Origin: Actinernus sp. WN-2022
Lineage: Eukaryota; Cnidaria; Anthozoa; Actiniaria; Actinernidae
Reading direction: 5' to 3'
DNA: 64,000 bases
Assembly: GCA_030867875.1 (NCBI GenBank)
Contig: JAOWCC010000577.1
Coordinates: 90,687,740-90,751,739, forward strand
Each line of letters starts with the position of its first letter. The first letter of the stretch is position 1. The notes under the pieces are model-generated. The model saw only the letters and a program-made list of their open reading frames with translations. It was not told the origin of the DNA and did not search any database. A program made the translations under genes and the position numbers. This document shows, piece by piece, positions 1 to 11,800 of the stretch.

Positions 1-1500
1 ATACACCTAAAATATATCACGGTCCTATACGTATCAAACTTTATTATTAGCATTCCCATATACATAAATGGTATTGCCTAAAACATAAACAACATAACTA
101 AAAGAAGCTAAACTAACTTTGAGAAAAAATTCTAATATTACAATGATTTCTTATTTCAGCAATAATAACTGAGAATGTAGGTTCAGTTTAGAACCGTCTA
201 CGGGCGTCATCATGAGGCAGTGATTAATTTATATAATTGAAAACAATATTACAATGATGAAGGACAAAGTAATTTTCATTACAAATGATTAATCATTTGA
301 AAGCGCCTATAGGAGTACTAATTCATTATATATTATTTTAAGTGATTTGAGCACGAAGTTCAAGGCATTCAGTAATTGTGTTATTGTTAAGGTCGACTGA
401 TCACGGTATAAAAATAAACACTGTTGAGAAGCCCCATGGGGGAGGTACAATGGTCGAGGACTTGTCGGAACGGGAACAGCCTAAAAAGGCAACACCAGTC
501 GATGATCATGATAGTCGTTGTAGTAATGATGATAATGATCTTGGCATAAGAACACCAGGTTCGTCAATTTGTGCCCTAGTTAGTAAATGAATGGGTTAAT
601 AAACTCTCCAGAATGAGCCACTTAACGGACTTAACGCGGTTATCTAACAGGGAAAATACATTTTTAATATTCATCCCAAAGTTTATAAGTGGCCTTCCTA
701 AAATAGAAATATAGATATTGACTAGCGACCACGTACGGTGCCAGGCATTGTATTAAAATGCACCACTCAAAATAGGTCGCCCCGTATTAGGTTGTGTCCG
801 TGTTCAGCCGTAAAACAGTTATCTAAATTAGCCTATTAATCGAATTACTGTATGGTGATACGAACGATCGGCCGACCTCGTAATATAGGCCACACTGTGC
901 TTGGATGTTAGGTAAAGAAAATAAGCTCCATGCGTGGTTAGAACTCTCTAGAACTCGAGTGGCGCTCAGTACGATCTTTTAAAATAACGCGAAAGATGTT
1001 TTGGAAAGCTATTATTTGTACGTGTTTGTTTGTTTGTTTGGTTTAAATGTTAAATGAAGGAACTTTGACAAAGCACTTACAGTGGTGGCTTATTCAAGGA
1101 GCTGTGTCACGATTCTGATTGGTTGTTATAGACAATGGCAAAATCACGCTATGTCACGCGCCGCTGCAAATTTCCCTTTCGATTGAAAGAAATAAAATGC
1201 TGCTTTATAAAAATATAACATCAAACCTAACCATATAATACTGAAGTATAGTTTTAAAGCAATTTCGGCTCGAGATATCGTGTAAATACGCCGATATCGA
1301 TGCGAGCGGATTACTCACGGACTTCTACTTCTGTCACATCTTTTGATTTCTTGTCCGCCTGACACATTTTCAAAACTTTGGGCATGAATACTAATCGTGA
1401 CACTGCTCCTTTCAGTTGCATGAACCAGTTTAGACTGCTATTGCCGATGTTCACGAACATTTGCAGTTACCGTAGCGCCCGGGGGGAGAGAAGGAATACT
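1..1500. other. Left flank with one weak ORF
   Basis: AT-rich sequence. Apart from the possible exon at 378-590, I see no gene, RNA gene or clear element in it. Confidence 0.5.
378..590 (+). CDS. Possible terminal exon of an unknown gene
   Basis: An open frame of 70 codons has a hydrophilic, acidic composition with few repeats (for example VEDLSEREQPKKATPVDD and HDSRCSNDDND), unlike the low-complexity ORFs nearby. AATAAA lies about 8 bp after the stop. It could be the last exon of a gene entering from the left, but I see no convincing acceptor and no recognised domain. It may be chance. Confidence 0.22.
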   Translation: MLLLRSTDHGIKINTVEKPHGGGTMVEDLSEREQPKKATPVDDHDSRCSNDDNDLGIRTPGSSICALVSK

Positions 1501-1502
1501 TG

Positions 1503-1715
1503 GGATAGGGGTGTGCCACAGAGATGTCGAAACCCTGACCCTTGTAACTGAAATGTATAACCTATTTAAGGAATACGTGAATATATACTATATTTGTAAC
1601 AGCTTTTATTAGGATAGGGGTGTGCCACGGAGATGTCGAAACCCTGACTCTTGTAACTGAAATATATAACCTATTTAAGGAATACGTGAATACTATATTT
1701 GTAACAGCTTTTATT
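1503..1715. repeat. Tandem duplication, unit about 109 bp
   Basis: The unit beginning GGATAGGGGTGTGCCAC occurs at 1,503 and 1,612 and runs on as near-identical sequence. No coding content is evident. Confidence 0.85.
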
Positions 1716-3120
1716 TTTTTGTTTTTCATGTTATTGTTTCTGTAGCCTATATTAGGAACTACCAGAGTAGCGCTATTTCCAATTGCTAATTCATTATGTG
1801 AAGTTGACTGATAAAAATAAAAAGCGTACCCCATTTAAGGATCGGATATTTTATTTGAGGGTCAAAATGCTAAATATGATACCCTATTTAAGGAACAGGA
1901 GGTTCTAAAACCATACCCTATTCGGGGGCACTTACCTATATAGCGTATATATGGGCCGTAGCCGTAGCCGTAGCGTATATATGGATTGATCTATTTGTTT
2001 TCATCATTTTATTGGTTTTCTCTTTCCATTCAAAGTCTTGGAAGTAATCTATGTCGAGATTCAATTCCTTTCATGAGCTTCAAAATCTCTGGGAATGAAT
2101 CGGATGAATATATGACAGAAGTCCATCGACTTCTAATATTTCTGGAGTATCTTTCAATATAATAATAATAATAATAGTAATCATTTTATTTGCCCCATTA
2201 TTAATCTTTTACATGTGTATATATATTTAATAAACATATAATAAGGAGCAGGAGCTCTTAATAAACCCTGCTGGGCTTTTCGAGAAGAGCCCCCGAGATA
2301 ATAAGAATCGAAGTTACGAGTTTACTAAGTTACGAGTTTACTAACTTACTACAATATATTCCATATTCGATTATAGTAGCCATCCAACTTAGGAGCTATA
2401 AATAGGTAGTTTACGCAGCAGCCTGCTTTACATTAATCCGCCTTGTTGGAAAGTACAACATACCGCTTGATACTATGACATAGACTGTCTATGGGCCTGA
2501 TAGCTTGACATTAATCCGATGCGGTACTGAAGCCCAAGCCAATTATACGGAACGAACACAATTAGGCCTAGACATGTATAAATAGTTTGTTGCCGCGTGT
2601 TGCAAGTGTTATTATCCGATAGAGGGACTTTATTTGTAGTGTGTTTTACATAATACTATTTTAGGCCACAAAAACATTTTTTTTATTGAATATTCAAAAA
2701 CAGAGAAGTGGGAAAGTCTCTCTCAAGAATTGGGCTAAAATTCAAGGAGACACTTCTAAGCAATTGAAAAAATAGATTGATAGATTCCTTTCTTTGCTGA
2801 TATGCATAACCCCTATTATAAAAAAAAAGTATTACACTCCAAAACTAACCCTATATTTAACTTATATATAACCGTGCTTACTGATATCTGCTTTTAACGC
2901 TTACTCGGGTAACGTTTACACGCGCACGCTATGGCAAATAGCTACGGATTTTAACGCGGGTCACCTCTTTAGTGTACGCATAAATAGATTTGACCTCAAC
3001 ATCGATTACCGGTTATGGTTTTATTACAACAGACTTGTGTAGCAGAGGCGGCCTAAAAATATTAATGACAAAGAATTAGCCAGTTCCTTTTACACTGACT
3101 GAGGAGCGACCGATTTAGTA
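1716..3120. other. No recognised gene
   Basis: AT-rich sequence with short microsatellite stretches (AAT near 2,160) and an A/T-rich tract near 2,820. I see no coding or structural signal. Confidence 0.5.
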
Positions 3121-3129
3121 TTGTGGGGT

Positions 3130-3790
3130 GGATGTCCCGGGCAACACAATTGCAGGCAATGTTTCGAGCAATGCTGCAGCGTGTGGCAGCCCCTTTTCAA
3201 CACAAATGCCGGCAAGTGTTGCAGGACATGTTGCCACGTGTCTCAACCCTTTACAATACAATTACCGGCAATGTTACAGACAATATTGCAGCGTGTGTCA
3301 ACTCCTTTTCAACACAATTGCCGGCAATGTTGCAGAACATGTTGCAAGCCGTGCCAGTCAGCAAAAAAAAAAACTCTAAACTCTGTAAATGAAGCTAAAG
3401 TATACAGTTTTCAAAAAATTGCCATTCCTTCAGTTTTTTAAGATATGAACCTAAAACTCGGACTTTTTACTAATTTTGGCTTGCTCTTTCCATTTCTGGC
3501 ATTGATGTTGTTCTAGCGCCAATTTATTTTTTGATTGACAGGCTAAAAATGTCAGGTGACCAGGTCATGCAAAGGGCCTATTGTCGGCAATGTTGCAGGA
3601 CGTGTTGCAGCGTGTGTCAATTCCTTTTCAACACAATTGCCGGCAATGTTGCAGGACATGTTGCAGCGTGTCAACTCCTTTACAGCACAATTGCTGGCAA
3701 TAGCTTCAGGCCATGTTGCAGCGTGTGTCAATCCCTTTTCAACACAATTGCCGGCAATGTTGCAGGACATGTTGCAGCGTGTGTAACAGA
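3130..3790. repeat. Minisatellite, about 56-bp unit, two blocks
   Basis: Units resembling GGCAATGTTGCAGGACATG and TTTTCAACACAATTGCCGGC recur in 3,130-3,360 and 3,581-3,790, with unrelated sequence between. The unit is not a multiple of three and has few stops, so frames stay open on both strands; these are repeats, not genes. Confidence 0.9.
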
Positions 3791-3806
3791 TCACACGAGC
3801 TAACAA

Positions 3807-4701
3807 ACATAAAGTATTTGCAAACCGAAATTAACCTCTCGTAAGTGGGACATGTAGTTATGCATGTACCAGTAGATTTAATTCGTTTCCATAACATCAG
3901 CTGTGCCTTCGTATGAAACAAAACCAATTGCATATATAGTTCTAATTTCTTACATTTACTTTGCTAGGATTGATATTTGTTATGAGCTAATACCAAACAA
4001 CATGACATGTGTTTATTTCACATACACTGTTGAATCTCAAACGCGCGGAGCTTGCGGTTGTTTTGCTGTTCTTTAAATATGGCTTAAATATTTCCTGTCG
4101 CACCTAATAATATAACTATTAACCATATTATGATTACCTTCTGTCTGACTAATGTCGAGAGTAACGAGTTACGTTCTGCAGCCAGTTGACCACATGTGTA
4201 TTAAACATTATTGTTCAAGAGAGGTCAAGGTAAAAAGGAAAATTGAAATTATATCTTTTTTTCTTTCACTATGGTTTTGAGGTTTTCTTTCTCAAGTGGA
4301 GCCTGAATGTCATTCGCTATCATATCTCACCTTATGACGTCATCAAATACGTCACTTTATTATTGTCGTAATAAGATACTTTCTTTGCTAATGTATTTTG
4401 GACTTGTTCTTGCATATAACCTTTTGGAATATTTCGACGCTTTTCAGCTTTCCAACTGACATTTGGCAGTTGATGATATCATATCCATCTTATATCATAT
4501 TTTTATGTAGTTATTTAATTGAAGTTGTTACTATTTCAACTTTAAAAAAAATCCAAAATGACAAGCATGATAATAAAGACTTTAATTCGACGATCCTGAT
4601 ACTTGCAAAAGCTTGGGGGAAAATGGGTAGACCTGTGTAAGTGGGGTCGGCTAACCAGGACAACGGTTGCCGAAAAAAGTAGAAACAATACCCGGATTGT
4701 C
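3807..4701. other. No recognised gene
   Basis: AT-rich sequence. I see no supported feature. Confidence 0.5.
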
Positions 4702-4958
4702 ATAGAGCGGTTTTCAGTTGAGTGTAGTGAAACCAAACGCAAATTACCCACAGCCAGCCAATCATAGGAGCGAGTAATCACAAGTAACTCATAAATGGCT
4801 TCCCTGTGAGCCAATGACAAACCAAAGCAAAACCAAAAGCAATTTGCGTTTGGTGTTACTTTGGATTCTGATTGGTTGGTTTACTTTCTCAGCCAATAGG
4901 AGAGCTTAGTAAACGCAAAACCAAAACACTTCCGACACTCCATCGAAATCCGCTCTAT
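4702..4958. mobile_element. MITE with ATAGAGCGG terminal inverted repeats
   Basis: The left end ATAGAGCGG and right end CCGCTCTAT bracket about 257 bp, with further inverted matches inside (ACCAAACGCAAATT and AATTTGCGTTTGGT). A related element with the same ends lies at 25,368-25,600. Confidence 0.75.
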
Positions 4959-5939
4959 CAAAAACGTTTTGAAATTTGTACTCGGATTTCTAAATGCGTT
5001 TTGCACCCAAAACCTCATAAACCGGCCTCCTTACTACCCTCATACGTCATCAACATGAGCCCTCCCCCCTCCCGCTGGTGTTTTACTTGTGATGATTTCG
5101 CTGACGGCGCAGATAGTCACTGCCAACATAGAGCTCCGTGCATCATTTTCGCAACAAATATTCGGGAAGGAATCGAACGGGGTACTTATACTCACTACTG
5201 CTTAAACTGAAAAGAAAAATAGAAAAAAATAACAATAAATTACAGATGTTTTCATTCAATGTCATTTAGTAATTGTGTTTGTTCGTTGAACTATTTGGCA
5301 AAGTTTCAGTAATCGGTGCCTCATTTGCTTACCAGTGAGAAATTACAAGCCCTAACTTGCCATAGTTCCCTTTCCTTCAAAAACTTTCCATAGCCCTGAA
5401 AAAAGAAGAGGGTTGTAGAATGTGATTTTCATTGAAATTGAAGGTTTCTATCAGCTAGACTTACACTGACAGCTACATGTTTGGATGGTAGGGATTCCAT
5501 TTTGGGGTAGGCTTTGGATTTATTTGCATGAAGTCACGTGATTTGACGCATCCCTTTCTGAGCTTCAGCTGCATGCACATCACATTGAGACAAACAACAA
5601 ATGTTTCAATAAATTCTCCCTCCCAAAATATAAACCGCCTACATTTGGCATTAATCAGACTCTAATGCTAATTATAAGGGAAATTTAAGTAGGAATGGGA
5701 AAGGTCAGCTGACATGGCTGGGGTCGTGTTTACCAGTGCGATATATGTAATGGTTAGAGACTGCTTGTGAGTCAGTTTTATCGGCAAATACAGGCGATAC
5801 GATGAACGAAAAATAATGAATACAGTATGAATGCAGTATGCAGAATTTTTTAGTTCATCGTACAAGTCAGCAAGTGACGGTATTTGCCGATAAAGCACTC
5901 ACATAAAGTCTTTTAATATTCAAACCGAGTGCATTGCAG
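4959..5939. other. No recognised gene
   Basis: I see no coding signal. Around 5,740-5,890 a short inverted match (ATCGGCAAATACAG-like and GGTATTTGCCGAT) suggests a decayed small element. Confidence 0.45.
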
Positions 5940-6632
5940 TCGACAGAAAAACAGACTGATGTTAAACCAATTGACTCGTAGCAGGGATGTAGACCAAACG
6001 GTCTCATGCATAACATTTTTTTATATCTTCTGGGTCAGTGGCACAACCTCGGCAACTGCAATTTCCACCTCCTCAGCGTACCGTTTTCGATCGGCCTATT
6101 CCTTCATCTTGTCTTTGCGCTCTTTATCTGATTGCGCTGCCTTTCGATGCTGTTATTCTGGGTGAACTTGTTGTTTAACTACTGACGGTACCCATTATGC
6201 ATTGGATTTGCCGATTGTAGAGCAGTCTAGTTCTGATGGAGACTCCCCTGCAAGAACATGTGTAGCCTCTCGCCAGTCACGTCCCTCCATCCGTACTGTA
6301 CGGCCTGCTTTGGTCAGTTGCTTCGTGAATGATTCCGCAAGGCCATTACATAACGGCGTTACTCGATGGTGAACAATTCCCCTCATATCCATATAATCAG
6401 TGTAATCCTTCATTTCTTGACTATTAAATGGGGGGCCGTTTCCTCAGGCAATATTAACTCCGGTATTCAATGTGTCGCAAATATTCTATCCATTCGTTGG
6501 ATTGTTGCTTTTGCGTTGGTGAATTTCATAATTTCCACTTCTGGAAATATAGAATACGCATCAATGATCACAAAGAACGTTTCGCCTGTTGGAAATGGAC
6601 GACAAAAATCCGTATTACCTAAGTGACATCCC
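5940..6632 (-). pseudogene. Decayed Gypsy-type retrotransposon integrase
   Basis: On the minus strand, shifting frames give the integrase core: DFCRPFPTGETFFVIIDAYS, then PEVEIMKFTNAKATIQRMDR and IFATH, later YTDYMDMRGIVHHRVTPL and FTKQLTKAGRTVR, and near 6,050-6,150 a basic segment resembling the linker after integrase (DKERKDKMKE, KRYAEEVEIAV). Several stops and frameshifts make it non-functional. No LTRs were found around it. Confidence 0.82.
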
Positions 6633-6740
6633 CCGGGGGGGCGGGGGAGGGGGGGGGGGGATCCCATATATATAAAAGGGGCGGCGACGCTCGTCGTATC
6701 TTTAGGGGTTAAAATTATGGGTTTTGGTATCACTTAGTGT
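6633..6740. repeat. G-rich tract with shared repeat motif
   Basis: A run of G interrupted by CGGGGGAGGG is followed by CTCGTCGTATCTTTAGGGG. A similar motif (TCGTCGTATTTTTAGGG) lies at 14,880, so both appear to be ends of one repeat family. Confidence 0.5.
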
Positions 6741-7269
6741 GTTTAGGATGGAACGCCAATATTTTAGCCATCAAGGTATCGTTAAGGGCTGCATGCGCCG
6801 GAGAAATTCTAGTATTCTATGACTGTTTACGAACTCTGTAGCCCTTACTGTGAAGTTTACCATTTATTTGTTTTGAATTTCGCGCGGTAAGAATCAGTAG
6901 GGAGCGGAGACGTTCACTTCACATAGGCTGATTGGCAACTGAAGGTAATAAACCCCTGGGCTCCCCTTAGTTTATGGCGAAACTTCGCCTGTTTAGACAT
7001 TTATGTATCGCAAAACCGGTAAGATTCAGGCAGCCGCAGTTCTCCACTCGACAATCGATTATTATATTTAAGAGTACATCGCTTCTCGCTAATTTAATCT
7101 GTTCTAAAACATTGACATTAAATACATCCCACAGTCATAACACGTGCACCATTGGATATTTACACAAAATAGAAAATAACAAATAACGGCTTAGCTAACT
7201 TCGCAGAATCTTAATTGGTTACTAAGATATCGTTTATTAATACCCACACTTTGAATCCCACTTCACTGG

Positions 7270-7420
7270 TTAGATTACTTGGTAGAGCGGCACGGTCTAG
7301 AGTGCGGGAGGTCAGGGGCTAGAATCCAGACCGCGGCCTTGGGCAGGGACGTAAATAAGCTGTAAGGTTGGCCTTGTCTCCTTCTACTTTTAATCAGTAT
7401 TTGAAGGGGACATCACCCGG
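7270..7420 (+). repeat. Possible decayed tRNA-derived SINE
   Basis: CTTGGTAGAGCGG resembles an A box and GGGGCTAGAATCC a degenerate B box 30 bp later. The sequence continues into a non-tRNA body. It is too diverged to be a tRNA gene. Confidence 0.4.
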
Positions 7421-7698
7421 TATAGCAGCCTGGCCATTGTACTAACCACACACTCAAAAACATTGTAAACTGCGTGGCAGCTATTAGCGCCATAAGCAGT
7501 CCGAAAAAAATGCCACTGGCAATATGTCAGTAATATGTAAAGCGCCATGAGACTGTGGTGTAATGGCGCAATTTAAATAGGGCGATTATAAGAATTAACC
7601 CTGTAGGCTTGGTCTATAATTATACCGGTTATACAAGCAGATGCATGTATAGCCTCAAGCTAATAAGCCCTTCAAATGTCTCTTGTTACCCAATAGAC

Positions 7699-8022
7699 CA
7701 GTTCGCGGTTAATTCCGACATTTTGAAAGGGGTGCAAACATGGCGCGAAATACAGTGTGTGTTCCGATACCAAATAATTTTCCCGTTAACTTTGACTCGT
7801 TGTTACAAATGTATGGAAGCTGAAAACACGATTGCCCGCTTCCCAGCACAGCTACAAATTTTGATCAGTTAATCTTTTACCTGGTATCTTAAGTTTGCAG
7901 ACAGTGAATATTCCAGAAGTTCGATTTTACGGAAATTATTTGGTATCGGATTTCCATACAAATACTGTATTTCGCGCCATGTCTGCACCCCTTTCAAAAT
8001 GTCGGCATTAACGACGAACTCG
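7699..8022. mobile_element. MITE with about 75-bp terminal inverted repeats
   Basis: The left arm (GACATTTTGAAAGGGGTGCA then CATGGCGCGAAATACAGT) and right arm (ACTGTATTTCGCGCCATG then TGCACCCCTTTCAAAATGTC) are inverted copies. The element lies downstream of the receptor stop codon and has no coding capacity. Confidence 0.88.
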
Positions 8023-8672
8023 TTTATATTAAAGTAGATAATTCATTGATAGGTGAGTATGTATTATATATTTTACGAACTCAGTTCAACAATCATCAGT
8101 GCCTGAAGACTACTGTAAAGTTCAAAGGGTTATGTCATGGTGCGGTCGGCTGCAATAGAGTCAATCGGTCGATTGGTGGCTGTTACTCGGTCACAAACAA
8201 ATGCTAGCTTAAAATGATACGCAATATAGACTTTGTCGATAAAACAGTGTGTTAGTCATATTTGCTTTGATTTTTACCATCGCACATGGATGCGAGGTCC
8301 GTCAGTGACGAGGTTCGTCAGTTCGGAGTCCGGTCTGGACTAGTGCGGCGCTACTGATATAAAAGCATCTCACCGTGACACAATTCCTTATTCCCTATGT
8401 TTTCTATTTTGCCAGCGGCTATACTGAGCTGTTACTGCTATGCCAAACGTTGACCTAACTCAGGTTTCAGACTGTTAGAACAAGGTTTGATTCGTAGCTC
8501 GATTACAATCAAGTCGAACAAATTCCAAGACTACTGCACTTTAGGCCATTACATGAAATTGTTAATTTCTTTCCTTCATTTGATTGATGATCGTTATCTG
8601 AAGAGGATTATTTAGGTATAGAACAAGTGCGGAATCGACAATTTCGTTGAAAAATCTCATTCATCAACATAA

Positions 8673-8816
8673 CTAGTCTTTCATTCCGACTGTCCTGGAA
8701 TTTTCCACGGAAGCAGCTGGACCGACTTTGTTGGCTACCGTTACCATGGAGCTGGCGTTTGACAGAGTCCTCATCAAATTCCAGTGAGAAGCCTTTCTCT
8801 GGAATTCCTTTCTTAC
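8673..8816 (-). CDS. Exon 19: cytoplasmic tail and stop codon
   Basis: The exon is 144 bp: 47 residues and TAG. It begins VRKEFQRKASHWNLMRTLSN and is Ser-rich. The tail is short, with no recognisable PDZ ligand (ending VGMKD). The acceptor CTCACAG is followed at once by GTAAGA, so the same site also reads as a strong splice donor. Confidence 0.93.
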   Translation of the reverse strand, partial: VRKEFQRKASHWNLMRTLSNASSMVTVANKVGPAASVENSRTVGMKD

Positions 8817-11800
8817 CTGTGAGAAAATGACATACAAGTTAGTGTAATTTGCTTTGTATTCACTTATTAAAACTGAACGTTTGACATCAGTGTGCTCTAG
8901 GACAGCCGCGGGCCATTACTGAACTGCGACTAGGATTCAGTTCCCGAACGCTGTACAGCATGTGATTTGAATTTGTTTGTATCTCACACTTGTGAGGGAT
9001 GTGATTGGTCCAATGAGAAATGGCGAGATTAAGCAAGATTAGCTGGGGAATGTAAATGTTGGATGTCTAGAATTGGTGAAATTATTAGGTAAGATCAGGC
9101 GAGATTTGGTAAGATTCAGTGAGATACTGATACAATATTTAATTTGAAGTAGAAACGTAGATGTACGGCAGACATTAGCCTGAAGGACTCCCGGCGATGG
9201 CTCCCACTTCGACGTAGAATAATAACGTTTTGAGTGCAATGGCCATCCCAATAAAATATTTCATTTACCATCGCCCTATCTCTCGTGATGGTGAATCGGT
9301 CGGTTGAGCCAAAAAGAAAGAATCGACGTTAGGGGTCTGAAACCAATTAAAGCCTGATTACTAAGTCAGCTACGTTTTCCTCTACGTTTTCCTTTTCGCA
9401 CGAGAAAAGCAAGAAACAAAAACGTGGATCGGAGAGCTCGGCAAAGTTCAATCATTTGTGTTACTTTTCCAAAACAAATGGCTCGGTCGGGCGATGGTAA
9501 ACGAAACATTTTATTGGGATGGCCTAAGTAAATTACATGCGCAGCTATGGTACTTATGGTTAACCATGCGCAACAAACAATATAAAGGTTTTAAGTAGGG
9601 AATATATACCTCAGAGTTGCCGACACAGTGGAATGCAAATATCATGACACCCTGTTGAAATTAATAGAAAACGAAAAAATGATTTAGAAAAGTATATTCA
9701 CGAGTGGTAATGAAAAATTATAAAAAGGTGACTGCTATTCCTTTGGTCTATGTACTAAAAATAGGAAACGGTGAGGTTTGTCTTTTTTTAATTGAATTTG
9801 GAAAATGCAAGTTCCAGTTAAGCGAAAATTCGTAATTAACTTCACATTTAAATTTTCAAGGTTGGTTGTGTCTTCTACCAATACATATTCAGTCCATTTT
9901 GAGTGTGCTTTTGGGCGTTATATATACAAGCTAAGCTACAGATAAGTATTCGTTTGGCCGACAACGTTCTGATTTATTTTCGTTGACAGAAAATAATCTG
10001 TATTCACTCGGGATTAAAGAAAACACAACAAGCAAAGAAGGCTATCGAGGCCCGGCCCTGTTGCACGATGAAACGTTTTCCTGAAACCTGCTTGCAACGG
10101 CGTTTGCGAGGAAAGTTTCATGAAGAATTCCATTGTGTAACATGTATAGTAATAGATTCTCATCGTACGTCCCCGCACCCAAGCGCCCAAAGGCTAGGTT
10201 TAAGATATGAGAAGAGACGAGTCCTGCGGCGTACGCTCTTCGAAGGTTAACGGGCCCGGCCTTGGGAAGACGTGTAAGAACTAGGGGAAAACTAGCTTGC
10301 TCTCCCAAAAACTCAAATGTCTTAACAAAAGTCGTGCGGCCGCGAATTGAAGGACAGAATCCCGGAACGCCGCGAATTTGCGCTTCTTCTCCTCTTGTAA
10401 ACAAACGCCTGAAGATCGGAGTCGACCCAAAAGCCAAGGAATTTGACCCATTTTTACGGTACTGGTACTGACTTCTGGAGACCAATGAAGTACCCGAGTG
10501 AGACCAAGGTTGAGCAGATAATAAAAGCGGCCGCCTGAGCCAGCTCAAAATTGGACCAACCGCAAGCTGCACCGGATAACGGGGGTTCCCACTGACCCAC
10601 GGTGTCCTAGAGCCGGAGGATTGGACCACCACTGTGCAGGCTTTGTGCGGTAGGGCGCAACCATGGGCTGGTATATGCATGGTCAGTCGCCGCCATAAGC
10701 GGCGTTCTCTGGGTATCTGGCGGGCGACTTCCTTCTCCTCTTTATCGCCCAATAGTTGCAGCACTATCTGCGCCAGCTCCGAGGAACGCATCAATAGTCG
10801 ACACTGTTTGTAAATGGCGTCGAAGCGCTTTACGGTCTGGGTTTAGCCGCGTTCCTAGCATTGTCTGCCAATCGTTCTATACCCGCCACTAGTGCAAAGG
10901 GATCAACCAAGGCCTGCTGACGGGAGGCTAACTGCCGCACCATCTCCGGTGCCTGTTCCACCTTCGACGAGTTGACCGACGATTGTAAGGCGTATATTTT
11001 CTTTTGTAACTCATCTATGCCCTAATAAACACTAGGATAGGAAGCGTCACATAGAGAACCGGCATCCCCAAATAAGTGGCCTGTATGTTCAGGGTATCAT
11101 GAACTTGACAGGCAATTAACCCCACACGATTACCAGTGAATACGATAGAAGCGGCAAATAAGCCCAGCGCCACATGCGACCGAAGACTACAGGCGGCTTA
11201 CAAGCAACGGTGCACCACCCAGCCGGTATTTCAGAAAACAAAGGACGCGCTACACAGATGATGTGCTGACAAATCATGCATGATACAGGTTACTAGATAG
11301 AAACCTTAGGCACCACCCAGGCGACTTAATATGCACCACACAGGTGACTTGCTATGCGTCATACAGGTGACTTGAGAGGGGAAAAAATATGCACCCCTAA
11401 GATGACTTGATAGAAAAATTCATTGCAGCGAAAGATGATAAGATAGCAAATGATGCCCCACACAGGCGACTATAGAAAAATTGTGCACCACACAGGCGAT
11501 TTAATAGAAAATCATGAATAGAAAGTTGTGTGCCCCACAGGCGACTAGATAGAAAGTTGTGCACCACACAGACAACTTAATAGAGAGTTATGCACTACAC
11601 AGGCGACTTGAAAGAAAATTATGCACCACACAGGCGACTTGATAAAGAATTATGCACCACACAGGCGACTTGATAGAAAATTATGCTAGACAGAAAAATG
11701 ATGCCCTACAGAGGCGACTAGAAAGAAAGTTATACACCACACAGGCGACTAGATAGATTATTATGCACCACACAGGCGACTTAATAGAGAATTATGCACC

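Noticed and set aside
10042..10794. A 250-codon minus-strand frame as a single host gene
   Set aside because: It mixes retroelement RT fragments from different original frames; better read as a decayed element.
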